This document shows positions 43,071 through 52,478 of a stretch of 64,000 nucleotides of DNA, piece by piece. Origin of the DNA: an uncultured Corynebacterium sp. (lineage in GTDB: Bacteria > Actinomycetota > Actinomycetes > Mycobacteriales > Mycobacteriaceae); NCBI RefSeq assembly GCF_946221935.1, contig NZ_CAMIGN010000009.1, forward strand, positions 1-64,000. Reading direction: 5' to 3'. The notes beneath the pieces were generated by a model that made no database searches, was not told where the DNA came from, and saw only the letters and a list, made by a program, of their open reading frames with translations. The position numbers and the translations under genes were made by a program. Position 1 is the stretch's first letter; every line of letters begins with the position of its first letter.

Positions 43071-44060
43071 CTAACGTCGCCCTGCAATGTGTGCGATCTG
43101 GCGCACGGCGTCCTCCATGGCATAGTCGGGGTCGGCGCTATGGCCTTTCACACCTGCATCCAGGTTTGCTGTGATTTGCACCGCCTGGGCGATCATGGGG
43201 GTGGTCCAGCGCCGCGCAGTGCGGATAGTCTTGTCCAACTTCCACGGTGCCATGCCAAACTTCGCCGCATCGCGGCGGGAGTTAATATTTCCGACACCCG
43301 CTACCTTCGCAATATCCGCCACATTGGAGCTTAGCGCGCTCGCGAGAAGGACCGGAGCCACTCCCAGCTGAAGCGCCCGGCGCGCCAAAGCCACGGCGGC
43401 TCGGACGTTTCCGGCAATGGCATAATCGGCAACCTCAAACCCACTGACCTCGGCTTTCCCTTGGTAGTACCGCTTCACTGCGGTTGCATCGACCTGCCCG
43501 TCGGTATCAGCGATGAGCTGACTGATGGCGCTGGCCAACTGCCGCAGGTCACTTCCAACCACGTCCAGCAAAAGTTCACATGTTTCGCGGGTCACGCGCG
43601 CACCCTGAGAGCGGAATTCCTGGTCGATAAATGCCAGCTGCTCGCGGCCTTTTAGCTCCCCGGCTTGGAATACCACGGCACCAAGCTTCGGCCAGCTGTC
43701 CACGAGTTTCTTGTTGCGTCCCTTGCCGGTGTGCACGATGATCAACACCACGCCATCTGCCGGGTCTTTAATGGCCTGCTCAAGCAGTCCGATGATCTCC
43801 TTACCCGTGTCTTCTACGCCGGTGACCACCACGATGCGGTCTTCGGCGAACAGGCTGGGGCTGAGCAGTTCAGCCAGCTCAGGGGCACTGAGTTCCGAGG
43901 CTTTACGCATCTCTACTGGTAAGTTCGGATCCCCGCTGGCTGCCCGTGCCTGTTCTACAATGCCTTGCCTGCGCCGTTCGGCGAGGAAGTCGTCGCCCCC
44001 GACGATCATGTTGATGGGTGCGGGGTGCTCAGGGGCGGGCGCAGCGGCGGGCACATTCAT
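43071..44060 (-). CDS. holA: DNA polymerase III delta subunit
   Basis: Clamp-loader subunit that opens the beta clamp. About 329 residues: an N-terminal domain with INMIVGGDDFLAERRR, central RIVVVTGVEDTG and a C-terminal collar domain (YAIAGNVRAAVALARRALQLG, WKLDKTIRTARRW). ATG at 44060 begins MNVPAAAPAPEHPAP; the open frame extends further upstream into comEC. It follows comEA-comEC in the arrangement typical of many bacteria. Confidence 0.93.
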   Translation of the reverse strand: MNVPAAAPAPEHPAPINMIVGGDDFLAERRRQGIVEQARAASGDPNLPVEMRKASELSAPELAELLSPSLFAEDRIVVVTGVEDTGKEIIGLLEQAIKDPADGVVLIIVHTGKGRNKKLVDSWPKLGAVVFQAGELKGREQLAFIDQEFRSQGARVTRETCELLLDVVGSDLRQLASAISQLIADTDGQVDATAVKRYYQGKAEVSGFEVADYAIAGNVRAAVALARRALQLGVAPVLLASALSSNVADIAKVAGVGNINSRRDAAKFGMAPWKLDKTIRTARRWTTPMIAQAVQITANLDAGVKGHSADPDYAMEDAVRQIAHIAGRR

Positions 44061-44095
44061 AGGTTCGATCTTGCCAGATCCCCGCCCATGGATCC

Positions 44096-46096
44096 CTAAC
44101 GGATCTCTAGGTTGTCTGTGCATGGGTAGTACACCGGTACCCCATTGGGCATAAAACTTGGTCTGTCGTGGGGTTTGCCACACTGCGTTACTATCACCGC
44201 GACCTTTCCTGTCCCGCCGGCTCTCCCCACTGCCACCTCTATTTCTTGCTGTTGCCGCAGTGCCTGCGCATCATCGCGCACCCGAATCACGATTTTGTCG
44301 CCAAGTTCTATCGGCCCACTTACAAGCGCTGCGGGTGTTTCTGGCTTTTCTAGCTTTAGGACGCCTCCTCGTCCCCATGCCCCCAATATCACTAGGCCCC
44401 ATAGCACCGTTGCCCAGCACCACCGAAGTCTGCGCCAGTGCCGAAAGAAACGCACGCTGAGCAACAGCAATGCAAGCAATCCGGTAGCCACACCTGCCCA
44501 CGTCCATCCACCTGGGGTGGCGAGCATCGGGACACTGGAGCCAATGCTTGCCACCCGTAGAATCCAGGCTGCACAAGGCACGGCTGGGGCAATGATGATC
44601 GTGGCCAACGGTGCCGTCACCGGCGGGTAGATCGCGGCCACGAGCGCGGCCGCCAGACCCAGCACAGTAATGATGGGAACCGCCGCTGTCACCGCCAAAT
44701 TGCATGCCACGGCTACCAGCGAAACTTTGCCTGTCATGTGAATGATGATCGGTATGGTCACAAGATCCGCAGCGATGGCCACCAACACCATGCGCACCAG
44801 CATTGCCTGCAACTGTGTGGGATGGCCGTTTATGGATAACCACGGAATCAGTGTCATACGTGCCAGTACGGCTTTTGACCACCATGGCAACACCACAACA
44901 ATTCCCGTCGTCGCTGCACCAGACAGCACGAAGGCATAGCTGATTGACATCTCCGGAAAGATCACCATCAGCAGAATCACCGCCGCGCAGAGAGAGGCGA
45001 TCACATCCGTCCACCGGGCGGAGGCTACGGCGACCAGCCCAACACTGCCCATAATGGCCGCCCGCAGAACACTTGCTTCCGGCCCGACCAGCAGCACGAA
45101 AGCCACCAGGGCCACCCCAGCTCCCGCCAGCCGAGTAAGCCGTCCCGCTTTACATGCCGTTGCTAGAACCAGGGCGGCGCCAGTAACCACTGCGACATTG
45201 GAGCCAGAAACCGCGCTGAGGTGACTTAGCCCAGTGACGGTGAATTGATTGCGCAATGTGGAATCTTGCATGCTGACATCCCCCATCACCATGCCAGGCA
45301 GAATCTTTCCGGTATCCCACGGCAAATCAGCGCACAATCCATGAAAGCTGGAGCGCAACCAGCTGGTGATGCGCCACAGCCCTTCCGGACCAGTGATATT
45401 CTCCGGTGCACGCGTGGCCGAGAGGGTGATGGGAAGCATCTCCGCGCCTTGGCTGGGGCGTGCGGTGGCTGCGATGTCGAAGCTCATTCCGGGTTGCAGC
45501 TCAGTGAAATCGCTGAGTGTTCCGTTACCCGCCTCAGCCAAATCCGGGCGTAGGAAGAGCGGCACCTCGCCTAGGCCATGCACGTTCACGGGAACCATCA
45601 CCGTTCCCTCCGCCACCTGTTTCGGTAATCCGGCCACAGACACGCTCTCCCGCACACTGCCTGTGCCTGAGGAGAGGTTTCGCAGTTGCAGTTGAGCGTC
45701 AATAAGTAGGATCCGCAACCACGTACCCAGCCCGACTGTGCTGGCGGTGGCACCGACAACAGCAACGCTTCGCGGGAGCATCCGCCACGGTCGCCCGCGC
45801 AAGCTCCTGCGAAGATAAAGCCACCCTGCAACGCTCATGACCGTGACTACGCTGCCAAACGCGAGAGGCCAAGAGCTGCGGGTCAGGATGATCGCGGCGG
45901 CCATCAGCCAGCACGCAAGGGCAACCGGCACGAGCCGCACATCCATACCCCGAGCTTTGGTAACCGCCTCCGGAGTGAATGGCTCTGGAGTGAAAGGATC
46001 TGGAGTAGCTGACCTCGGCAGAAACAGCTCAGCGCCTGCGGATCCCTGGGATCGACGGAACGCCGGGGATGTCGACTTTCTAGAGGGTAACGGCAT
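44096..46096 (-). CDS. comEC: ComEC/Rec2-family membrane protein lacking the nuclease-like domain
   Basis: Putative DNA-translocation channel of competence systems. About 666 residues from ATG at 46096, which overlaps the comEA end by 17 bp. It has an N-terminal DUF4131/OB region and the multi-helix competence core (HLSAVSGSNVAVVTGAALVLA, LLVGPEASVLRAAIMG). After the last membrane helix only about 80 residues remain, so the C-terminal metallo-beta-lactamase domain of full ComEC is absent. ATG at 45946 (MDVRLVP) would give a protein without the polar start. Transformation has not been shown from sequence. Confidence 0.85.
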   Translation of the reverse strand: MPLPSRKSTSPAFRRSQGSAGAELFLPRSATPDPFTPEPFTPEAVTKARGMDVRLVPVALACWLMAAAIILTRSSWPLAFGSVVTVMSVAGWLYLRRSLRGRPWRMLPRSVAVVGATASTVGLGTWLRILLIDAQLQLRNLSSGTGSVRESVSVAGLPKQVAEGTVMVPVNVHGLGEVPLFLRPDLAEAGNGTLSDFTELQPGMSFDIAATARPSQGAEMLPITLSATRAPENITGPEGLWRITSWLRSSFHGLCADLPWDTGKILPGMVMGDVSMQDSTLRNQFTVTGLSHLSAVSGSNVAVVTGAALVLATACKAGRLTRLAGAGVALVAFVLLVGPEASVLRAAIMGSVGLVAVASARWTDVIASLCAAVILLMVIFPEMSISYAFVLSGAATTGIVVVLPWWSKAVLARMTLIPWLSINGHPTQLQAMLVRMVLVAIAADLVTIPIIIHMTGKVSLVAVACNLAVTAAVPIITVLGLAAALVAAIYPPVTAPLATIIIAPAVPCAAWILRVASIGSSVPMLATPGGWTWAGVATGLLALLLLSVRFFRHWRRLRWCWATVLWGLVILGAWGRGGVLKLEKPETPAALVSGPIELGDKIVIRVRDDAQALRQQQEIEVAVGRAGGTGKVAVIVTQCGKPHDRPSFMPNGVPVYYPCTDNLEIR

Positions 46097-47000
46097 CGCG
46101 CATTGCCTCGAACTTCGCAGGTCCGATCCCTCGGACCTCCAAAAGCTGCTCCACGCTGGTAAAAGGGCCATTGGAATCGCGCCAGGCGATGATGGCCTCG
46201 GCTGTTGCTGGGCCGATACCGCTGATTGTTTCCAGCTGTGTGGAATCCGCGGTGTTGAGGTTCACCTTGCCCTCTGCACCCTCCGCGCCCGCTGTGCCAC
46301 CTCTACCCCCTGCGTTCCCCGTATTTCCAGCAGTGCCCGCATTACCGGCGCTAGCGCCCTTCGCCCCGGCGCCTCCCGGTGCGGAGACGGCTCCGCCTGC
46401 ATAGACCACTCGCGAACCGCGATCATCCACCACGATCTGCATACCATCGCCGACGGGTTCAGCGAGGTTGATGCCTAACACCACCGACTTTGGCAGTCCT
46501 CCACCGGCGGCCTCAATCGCTTCCCCTACGCGCGTACTGGACTTCAACCTCAGCAGGCCAGGACGGCGCACCATCCCCTGCACGCTGACTACAACATCCT
46601 GTTCGTCGCCCTTGTCATCTGCTCCAGCTCCCCCAGCGCTTCCTTGGCCATCGCCCATGCCACCGGGGACATGTTCCGACTGTTCAACACCTTGTACCAC
46701 AGGGGCGGGTGAGGTTCCTGAAGCACCAACAGCCGGCCCACTAGTGCCTGCAAGAAGTTCGGTTCCGCTCGCTTCCGACGCACCATTCTCACCCCCGCGC
46801 TGGCAGGCGAACAGCGTCACGCAAATCAGTACCGCCACTACAACGAGACCGATCAGTGCCCGGGAGGCTCTTCCGCCAATGACTGCATGGGTGTCCAAAT
46901 CGACATTGGAGAGTTCATGCTCCGGCATTGGCTGGGCCAACGCTTCAGCGCGTGCGCGTACTTTTTCTACGGAACTCTGCCGCATTCGTCGTGTAGACAT
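46080..47000 (-). CDS. comEA: ComEA-type DNA-binding protein
   Basis: Membrane-anchored DNA receptor, 306 residues. One N-terminal membrane helix (about 47-66: ALIGLVVVAVLICVTLFAC), a long Gly/Ala/Ser linker, an SLBB domain (about 133-195, VVVSVQGMVRRPGLLRL), a second Gly-rich linker and a C-terminal helix-hairpin-helix pair (KVNLNTADSTQLETISGIG, LLEVRGIGPAKFEAM) that binds DNA. Upstream of comEC with overlap, as in competence operons. Confidence 0.9.
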   Translation of the reverse strand: MSTRRMRQSSVEKVRARAEALAQPMPEHELSNVDLDTHAVIGGRASRALIGLVVVAVLICVTLFACQRGGENGASEASGTELLAGTSGPAVGASGTSPAPVVQGVEQSEHVPGGMGDGQGSAGGAGADDKGDEQDVVVSVQGMVRRPGLLRLKSSTRVGEAIEAAGGGLPKSVVLGINLAEPVGDGMQIVVDDRGSRVVYAGGAVSAPGGAGAKGASAGNAGTAGNTGNAGGRGGTAGAEGAEGKVNLNTADSTQLETISGIGPATAEAIIAWRDSNGPFTSVEQLLEVRGIGPAKFEAMRDAVTL

Positions 47001-47134
47001 GCGCCGAGCACACCATACGAGTTAGGCATCGTGGCCTTGCATGACAGCTTGCCAACAGCAAAAGCCCAGAGGGCTGTGGAAAACGTGCAGCCTGTGGAAA
47101 ACAGTGACTGACGCACTACGCTTTCGCTAAGGGG

Positions 47135-48127
47135 TCAGTCCGCTTTCTTCTTGTCTGTGCTCTTCTTGTCAGTGTTCGTCTTGTCTGCGGGCTCGTTAGC
47201 CTCAGCAGACTCAGTTAGTTCGGCCTTTCCCTGCATGGTCGCCGCCACCCCCAGTGCGCCTTGCCCCACGTGCAACTGCAGCACTTCGGGGATGTTAACA
47301 ATGCGTACCTCTACCTGCGGTAACGACTTCCAGGTCTCTATGCGAACCTGCCTGCGCAGACCATGCGGGCGCGGCTCTGGTTGCTCAGTTGGTGCCTTGA
47401 GCTGGTTGAGATCCTCCACCATCTCCCCGATCCGCGCCGATAGATCCACGGCCTGCTCCTCGGCATCGCTATGGTGCACGGCGATGTGAACGGCCCGAGG
47501 GTTCCCACTGGCCTGTACTGCCTCGTCTATCACTAGTCGGCGAACGAAATTCACCACCCGATCCATGGCCTTGGCCTGGGTGCGGGTTTTAGCTGCCAGC
47601 GTCAATTTTCCCTCGGCCAGCTGCAGGATCGGCTTAATCGCGAGCGTAGAGGTCAGGAGCGCCTGCCCCACCGACAGTCGTCCACCCTTGCGGAGCACGT
47701 CCAATTGATGGACGTATAACCACAGCGAAGAATTCTGCAGTGACTCCTCGGCCACCGCCACCACAGCATCCAGATCCGCCCCCTGTTGCGCAGCCTCGGC
47801 GGCATTTAAAGCGGCAAAGCCCAACACCATGCCGATATTCTTCGTATCCAGAACCCGTACCTGACCGTCGAACACTCCTGCAGCAACGCAAGCATTGGCA
47901 TAGGTTGCGGAAAGCTGCTTGGAAAGGTGCAGCGCCAGCACGCCTTCATCCCCGCCGCGCTCCAAAAGCCGGGCATAGCTCGCGGTCAGCTCCAAGGAGC
48001 TGAGACTCGAGGTGGTTTGTTCTTCACCCTCGCCCTCAACATGAAGATCCAGGACCGTTATGCCGGCCTTTTTAGCTACATCCTCCGGCAGACAGCAAGA
48101 GGAATCAGTGACAATCTGGACAGTCAC
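47135..48127 (-). CDS. DegV family fatty-acid-binding protein
   Basis: Fatty-acid-binding subunit that presents acyl groups to fatty acid kinase in some bacteria; no kinase gene is in the window. 330 residues from a GTG start. VQIVTDSSCCLPEDVA, the LDTKNIGMVLGFAALNAAEAA block, and LWLYVHQLDVLRKGGRLS with the lipid-binding pocket residues are typical. The last 35 residues are Lys/Asp/Thr-rich, an unusual charged tail. It starts 3 bp after the gpgP stop, so translation is coupled. Confidence 0.88.
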   Translation of the reverse strand: MTVQIVTDSSCCLPEDVAKKAGITVLDLHVEGEGEEQTTSSLSSLELTASYARLLERGGDEGVLALHLSKQLSATYANACVAAGVFDGQVRVLDTKNIGMVLGFAALNAAEAAQQGADLDAVVAVAEESLQNSSLWLYVHQLDVLRKGGRLSVGQALLTSTLAIKPILQLAEGKLTLAAKTRTQAKAMDRVVNFVRRLVIDEAVQASGNPRAVHIAVHHSDAEEQAVDLSARIGEMVEDLNQLKAPTEQPEPRPHGLRRQVRIETWKSLPQVEVRIVNIPEVLQLHVGQGALGVAATMQGKAELTESAEANEPADKTNTDKKSTDKKKAD

Positions 48128-48130
48128 TTC

Positions 48131-48940
48131 CTACCTACCTTCGCTGGAATCGCGCACAGAGGAAGTGGTGGCGTCGCTACCCAAAGAACTAGAAGAACCA
48201 CCTGGCAGCGCCCCCTCATCCGGGCTTGCGTCGGTGGCTACGCCAAGGTTCCACCCCTCCAGATGCCACTGCGGAAGCACCCACCAGTCCTCACGGGTGG
48301 AAGCAACCAGAGGCACCGTTGAACCGTCGACGGCCACCGGAGTAGTGCCCTTGGCCTCGCCGGTAAAACGCGGGCGAGCCAGCAACTGTGACCAGCAAGC
48401 ATTTCCCAGGCCAGTGAATACCGGGTAGTAACGCACCGGCAGATCCAGCAGGCGTGCGGTCAAAGCACCGATCGTCCCACCATGGGCAACGATCATCACA
48501 TCGCCTTCATCAAACGTGTCTGTAGCCATGATCTCCTCGATCACGGCATTTGCTCGCTCCGCAACCTCCAAGCGCGTCTCGCCTCCCGGCGGTGCCCACT
48601 GTGGATCATGGCGCCAATAAGCCCGTTGCCCTGGAAACTCACGGTCAACGTCCTCGCGCGAGGCGCCCTGCCATTGCCCCAGATCCGTCTCCCGCAAACG
48701 CACGTCGGTCGTAACCTCGCAACCGAAAGGCTCAGCAAGGATCAGCGCAGTATCGTAGGCGCGGCGCAAGTCGCTGGAGATGACCCGCGCAATCCGCTTG
48801 TCCCCTAGCATCTGCGCCGTCACCTTGGCCTGCTGTACTCCCACTTGAGAAAGATCGGTGTCCAGCTGTCCCTGCATACGCCCCGTGGCGTTATATTCCG
48901 TCTGCCCGTGACGGACCAAGTAGACCCTGCGCTCACGCAT
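48131..48940 (-). CDS. gpgP: Histidine phosphatase, glucosyl-3-phosphoglycerate phosphatase-like
   Basis: Phosphoglycerate-mutase-like phosphatase. In mycobacteria the orthologous position encodes GpgP, which dephosphorylates glucosyl-3-phosphoglycerate. 269 residues. The RHG motif is VYLVRHGQTEYNATGRMQGQLD; the second catalytic His is in VMIVAHGGTIGALTARLL. The C-terminal 45 residues are Ser/Asp-rich and disordered. It is the third gene of the nadD-rsfS-gpgP run, whose order matches mycobacteria; the substrate is inferred from this synteny. Confidence 0.8.
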   Translation of the reverse strand: MRERRVYLVRHGQTEYNATGRMQGQLDTDLSQVGVQQAKVTAQMLGDKRIARVISSDLRRAYDTALILAEPFGCEVTTDVRLRETDLGQWQGASREDVDREFPGQRAYWRHDPQWAPPGGETRLEVAERANAVIEEIMATDTFDEGDVMIVAHGGTIGALTARLLDLPVRYYPVFTGLGNACWSQLLARPRFTGEAKGTTPVAVDGSTVPLVASTREDWWVLPQWHLEGWNLGVATDASPDEGALPGGSSSSLGSDATTSSVRDSSEGR

Positions 48941-48954
48941 GAACGGCCTGGCGC

Positions 48955-49428
48955 TTAGAGTTCGTCCGCGTCCGGGGCAGGCCCGGCCAACGGAAGGTCG
49001 TCAATGCTAGTGGCTTCCAGCACGTCCACGTCTACGTCGGCATCCCAGTTGCCGCCGCGATCCAGCTGCTCCACGCCTTCCACCTCGATCTGTGGGGCGT
49101 CTCGCCACAGACGATCCAGTGCGTAGAATTCGCGCTCTTGCTTGCGCTGCACATGCACTACAACATTGCCATAATCCAACAACACCCAATGCCCTTCGCC
49201 GCGACCTTCGCGGCGAGTCGGCTTTGGCCCGTCCTGGCCCACTTCGTACTCCACCTCGTCGACGATGGAGTTAACCATGCGCTCATTATCGCCACTGACG
49301 ATGACGAATACGTCGGTGATGGCCAAGCGATCCGAGACATCGAGAACCAGGATGTCCTCCCCCAGCTTCTCAGCCGCTGCGCGCGCCGCCACTCCGGCGA
49401 GCGCGATAGATTCTGCGGTGGCAGTCAA
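48955..49428 (-). CDS. rsfS: Ribosome silencing factor RsfS
   Basis: Binds L14 on the 50S subunit to block subunit joining in starvation. 157 residues; the core begins AAEKLGEDILVLDVSDRLAITDVFV and includes WVLLDYGNVVVHVQRKQEREFYALDRLW, the family signature. A 30-residue acidic tail follows. The start is TTG at 49428 with AAGGG upstream; no ATG or GTG in frame fits better. Conserved neighbour of nadD. Confidence 0.93.
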   Translation of the reverse strand: MTATAESIALAGVAARAAAEKLGEDILVLDVSDRLAITDVFVIVSGDNERMVNSIVDEVEYEVGQDGPKPTRREGRGEGHWVLLDYGNVVVHVQRKQEREFYALDRLWRDAPQIEVEGVEQLDRGGNWDADVDVDVLEATSIDDLPLAGPAPDADEL

Positions 49429-49482
49429 AAAATCAGCCCTTCATCATTGGTTAAAAACAAATCCAGTTTAGCAACCCACCAG

Positions 49483-50151
49483 CTATTCGCTGGAAACGTA
49501 CATGCCGTGCTTGGCGATGTACTGCACCACGCCATCGGGCACCAAATACCACACTGGGCGTCCACTGGTAGCCCGCTCCCGCACGTCGGTGGAGCTAATG
49601 GCCATCGCAGGAATCTCGACCAAGGACAGGCGCCCCGCCGATACTTCCTTCGACAGCGGGTCATCGCTATCGTCATCACCCTTGGGTAGTTCGTAGCCGG
49701 GGCGAGTCACTCCCACGAAGTGCGCTAGGTCGAAGATCTTCTCCCAGTCCCGCCATGTGACGATCTTCTGCAGCGCATCTGCACCGGTAATAAAGAACAG
49801 CTCGGCTTCGGGGTATTGGGCGCGAATATCAGCAAGGGTGTCCACGGTGTACGTATCCCCACCACGGTCGATATCCACACGGGATACCAGGAAGCGCGGG
49901 TTGGAGGCCGTCGCAATGACGGTCATGAGGTATCGGTCCTCGGCCGCAGATACCCGCTTGTGCCTTTTCTGCCATGGCTGTCCGGTCGGTACAAAAACCA
50001 CCACATCCAGGTCGAAAAGGTCCGCAACCTCGCTACCAGCAACCAGGTGCCCATTGTGGATAGGGTCGAACGTGCCACCCATGATGCCGACCCGGGTGGG
50101 CTGTGTGGTGGTCTTTTGCACTGTTGTTTCTACCTTCTCAACTTCCTTCAC
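49483..50151 (-). CDS. nadD: Nicotinate-nucleotide adenylyltransferase
   Basis: Transfers AMP from ATP to nicotinate mononucleotide in NAD synthesis. 222 residues from a GTG start. The nucleotidyltransferase motif GIMGGTFDPIHNGHL holds the HxGH site, and AMAISSTDVRERATSGRP the ISSTxxR motif. Upstream and divergent is the YwiC-like gene. Confidence 0.94.
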   Translation of the reverse strand: MKEVEKVETTVQKTTTQPTRVGIMGGTFDPIHNGHLVAGSEVADLFDLDVVVFVPTGQPWQKRHKRVSAAEDRYLMTVIATASNPRFLVSRVDIDRGGDTYTVDTLADIRAQYPEAELFFITGADALQKIVTWRDWEKIFDLAHFVGVTRPGYELPKGDDDSDDPLSKEVSAGRLSLVEIPAMAISSTDVRERATSGRPVWYLVPDGVVQYIAKHGMYVSSE

Positions 50152-50253
50152 CAGGTCTTTTTCTTTCCGTTCGGAAGATTCTAATCTGGAAGGGTACGGG
50201 CGAACGATTGCCCAAAATTATAGGTCAAAGCGCAAGGAGTGTCCGATCTAGCG

Positions 50254-51096
50254 ATGAGAACCAATCCTTGGGTTCCGAACCAGCACGGCGCGTGGGCAAT
50301 GCTTTTCCTTCCTATTGTCACGGGGCTAATCACCGCTGACGTCATTGCACCGTCCTATGGCAATCCCGTCCAGTGGTTGGCGCTAACTTTCATGCCACTG
50401 GCCTGGATCTTCGGGTACTTCACCTATTTCGCCTTTGGTTTGTGGTTCAAGACTCGCAACCCGACGCGACGTCGTGCTTATCTGTGGCCGACTCTGACCT
50501 ACGGCGCGCTGACGGCAACGTTCGCCACAATCGTTCTCTATCTGCAGCCACGGCTGCTGTGGTGGACAGTTGCCTTCGTGCCGTTGATCGCCATTGCCCT
50601 CATGGAGGTTTTTCGACGGCGCCCCCGCAGCCTCATGTCCGGCATAGCCACCACGATCGCGAGCGCATTGATGTACATCGTTGCCGTCTCCGCCAGTGGC
50701 TTTTCCATCTTGCCGTGGTTCTTCAGCGAAGCTCCAGTGGCGGTCTGGGTAACCACATTGACCATTGGCCTTTATTTCACTGGCACGATCTTCTACGTCA
50801 AGACGATCATCCGCGAGCGCGATAATGCCCCCTTCGAGCGCATTTCCCTGCGCTATCACCGCATCGCGTTGCTGGTCACGCTGATCACGGCCACCGCAGC
50901 GGCGTTGGACGGTGGTTATACGGCCAGTGCACCGCTGATGATCCTGCTCATGGCCGCAGCTACCCTACGCGCCAAGCTTGTGCCGCCGATCGCGAAGGCT
51001 AACCCCCGCGACTGGACGCCTAAGAAGGTTGGCATGTGGGAGGTTCCGCTGTGTCTGGTTCTGGCTCTCGGTGCGAGCCTGACGCTCGTGGTGTAG
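50254..51096 (+). CDS. YwiC-like membrane protein
   Basis: Polytopic membrane protein of unknown function, about 280 residues with eight or more hydrophobic segments. The opening PNQHGAWAMLFLPIVTGL is the YwiC signature. A second conserved block is IVAVSASGFSILPWFFSEAPVAVW. ATG at 50254 is preceded 14 bases upstream by AAGGAG (50234-50239), slightly far; the GTG at 50239 overlaps that site. Convergent with proA across an inverted repeat. Confidence 0.82.
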   Translation: MRTNPWVPNQHGAWAMLFLPIVTGLITADVIAPSYGNPVQWLALTFMPLAWIFGYFTYFAFGLWFKTRNPTRRRAYLWPTLTYGALTATFATIVLYLQPRLLWWTVAFVPLIAIALMEVFRRRPRSLMSGIATTIASALMYIVAVSASGFSILPWFFSEAPVAVWVTTLTIGLYFTGTIFYVKTIIRERDNAPFERISLRYHRIALLVTLITATAAALDGGYTASAPLMILLMAAATLRAKLVPPIAKANPRDWTPKKVGMWEVPLCLVLALGASLTLVV

Positions 51097-51101
51097 CTGT
51101 C

Positions 51102-51144
51102 TTTTTTGTGACGCCCACTTCTCAAACGGAAAAGTAGGCGTCAC
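51102..51144. repeat. Inverted repeat of GTGACGCCYACTT between convergent genes
   Basis: GTGACGCCCACTT (51108-51120) and AAGTAGGCGTCAC (51132-51144) are inverted, 12 of 13 matching, loop 11. It lies between the stops of the YwiC-like gene and proA, the usual place for a shared terminator, but the T-run (51102-51107) precedes the hairpin on the plus strand. Its arms belong to the GACGCC word family described in the findings. Confidence 0.7.
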
Positions 51145-51154
51145 AACCAGACGG

Positions 51155-52459
51155 CTATGGGCGTACCTGGCCTTCGCCGTTGATGATCCACTTGGTGCTC
51201 GTGAGTTCCGGCAGCCCCATCGGACCACGGGCGTGCAGCTTTTGGGTGGAAATGCCGATCTCCGCGCCGAAGCCGAACATCTCTCCATCCGTCCAGGCGG
51301 TAGAGGTGTTAATAGAAACAGCCGCTGCATCAACGTACTGCTCGAAGTAACTGGTGGTCTTGTAATCGCGGGCAGCAATGCCCTCCGTGTGGCTGGTGCC
51401 GAAGCGATTGATGTGCGTTACGGCTTCCTCTACACCATCGACGATGGCAACGGCGATATCGAAGCTGAGGTATTCGTCGGTCCAGTCGCTCTCCTCGGCC
51501 TGGACAACATCGTTGATCAACGGATCCAGCTGCTTCTTCTCGCCGTGCAGGGTTACGCCTGCCTTCTGCAGCTCTTCCAGAACATAGATCTTATCCGGAT
51601 CCGGCAGGGCGGAATCCAGCAGCAGAACCTCGGTGGCGTTGCACACGGAGCAGCGACGGGTCTTGCCGTTGATGACGAGCTTCGTCGCCTCCTCGATATC
51701 CGCCGAGGAGTCGATGTAGAAGTGGCAGTTTCCGGTGCCGGTTTCAATGGTCGGGACGGTCGCACCCAGCACAACCGCGTTAATTAGCCCGGCTCCACCA
51801 CGCGGAATGACGAGATCCACCAGACCCCGAGCGGTAATGAGATCCTGCACCGAATCGTGAGTGTCACACGGCAGCAGCTGCACCAGCTCGCGAGGCAGGT
51901 CGTGGGCCTCGGCTACGTCCTGAAGAATCTGCACCAGCTTTTCATTGGTGTGGCGGGCAGACTTGGAGCCGCGCAGCAGTGGCACGTTACCGGACTTGAT
52001 AGCCAGACCAAAAGCATCGACGGTGACGTTTGGGCGAGCTTCGTACACCATTCCCATCACGCCCAGGGGTACACGCACCTGCTTCATGCGCAAACCGTTG
52101 GGGCGAGTGTGGCCGCGAACAATCTCACCCACAGGATCGGACAGGCCGATGACCTGTCGCAATCCTCCGGCGATACCGGCGATACGCTCGGTATCCAGAG
52201 CCAGACGATCCAGCAGGGAGTCGGCAAAGCCGCGCTCCTTGCCGGCTTCGATGTCCTTCTCGTTGGCGGCGATGATATCCGCCGCGTTGGCCTCCAGCGC
52301 GTCAGCAGCTGCGGCCAGCAGATCGTTCTTCTGCTGGGTGTTGAGCAGCAGCTGGGAGCTAACCTCCTTGGCCTTCTTGGCCTTGGCTAGAACTTCGTCA
52401 CGTTCTGCCTGACGTTCCGGGGAAAGGGTGTTCTCTTTAGCGTCGTTGGAGTTTGTCAT
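51155..52459 (-). CDS. proA: Gamma-glutamyl phosphate reductase
   Basis: NADPH-dependent reduction of glutamyl phosphate to glutamate semialdehyde, the second step of proline synthesis. About 434 residues of the aldehyde dehydrogenase fold. VRVPLGVMGMVYEARPNVTVDAF and the catalytic Cys region in INGKTRRCSVCNATEVLL are present. ATG at 52459, 20 bp from the proB stop. Together with proB it forms the proline branch. Confidence 0.95.
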   Translation of the reverse strand: MTNSNDAKENTLSPERQAERDEVLAKAKKAKEVSSQLLLNTQQKNDLLAAAADALEANAADIIAANEKDIEAGKERGFADSLLDRLALDTERIAGIAGGLRQVIGLSDPVGEIVRGHTRPNGLRMKQVRVPLGVMGMVYEARPNVTVDAFGLAIKSGNVPLLRGSKSARHTNEKLVQILQDVAEAHDLPRELVQLLPCDTHDSVQDLITARGLVDLVIPRGGAGLINAVVLGATVPTIETGTGNCHFYIDSSADIEEATKLVINGKTRRCSVCNATEVLLLDSALPDPDKIYVLEELQKAGVTLHGEKKQLDPLINDVVQAEESDWTDEYLSFDIAVAIVDGVEEAVTHINRFGTSHTEGIAARDYKTTSYFEQYVDAAAVSINTSTAWTDGEMFGFGAEIGISTQKLHARGPMGLPELTSTKWIINGEGQVRP

Positions 52460-52478
52460 ACCAACCCATGGTAGCGAA

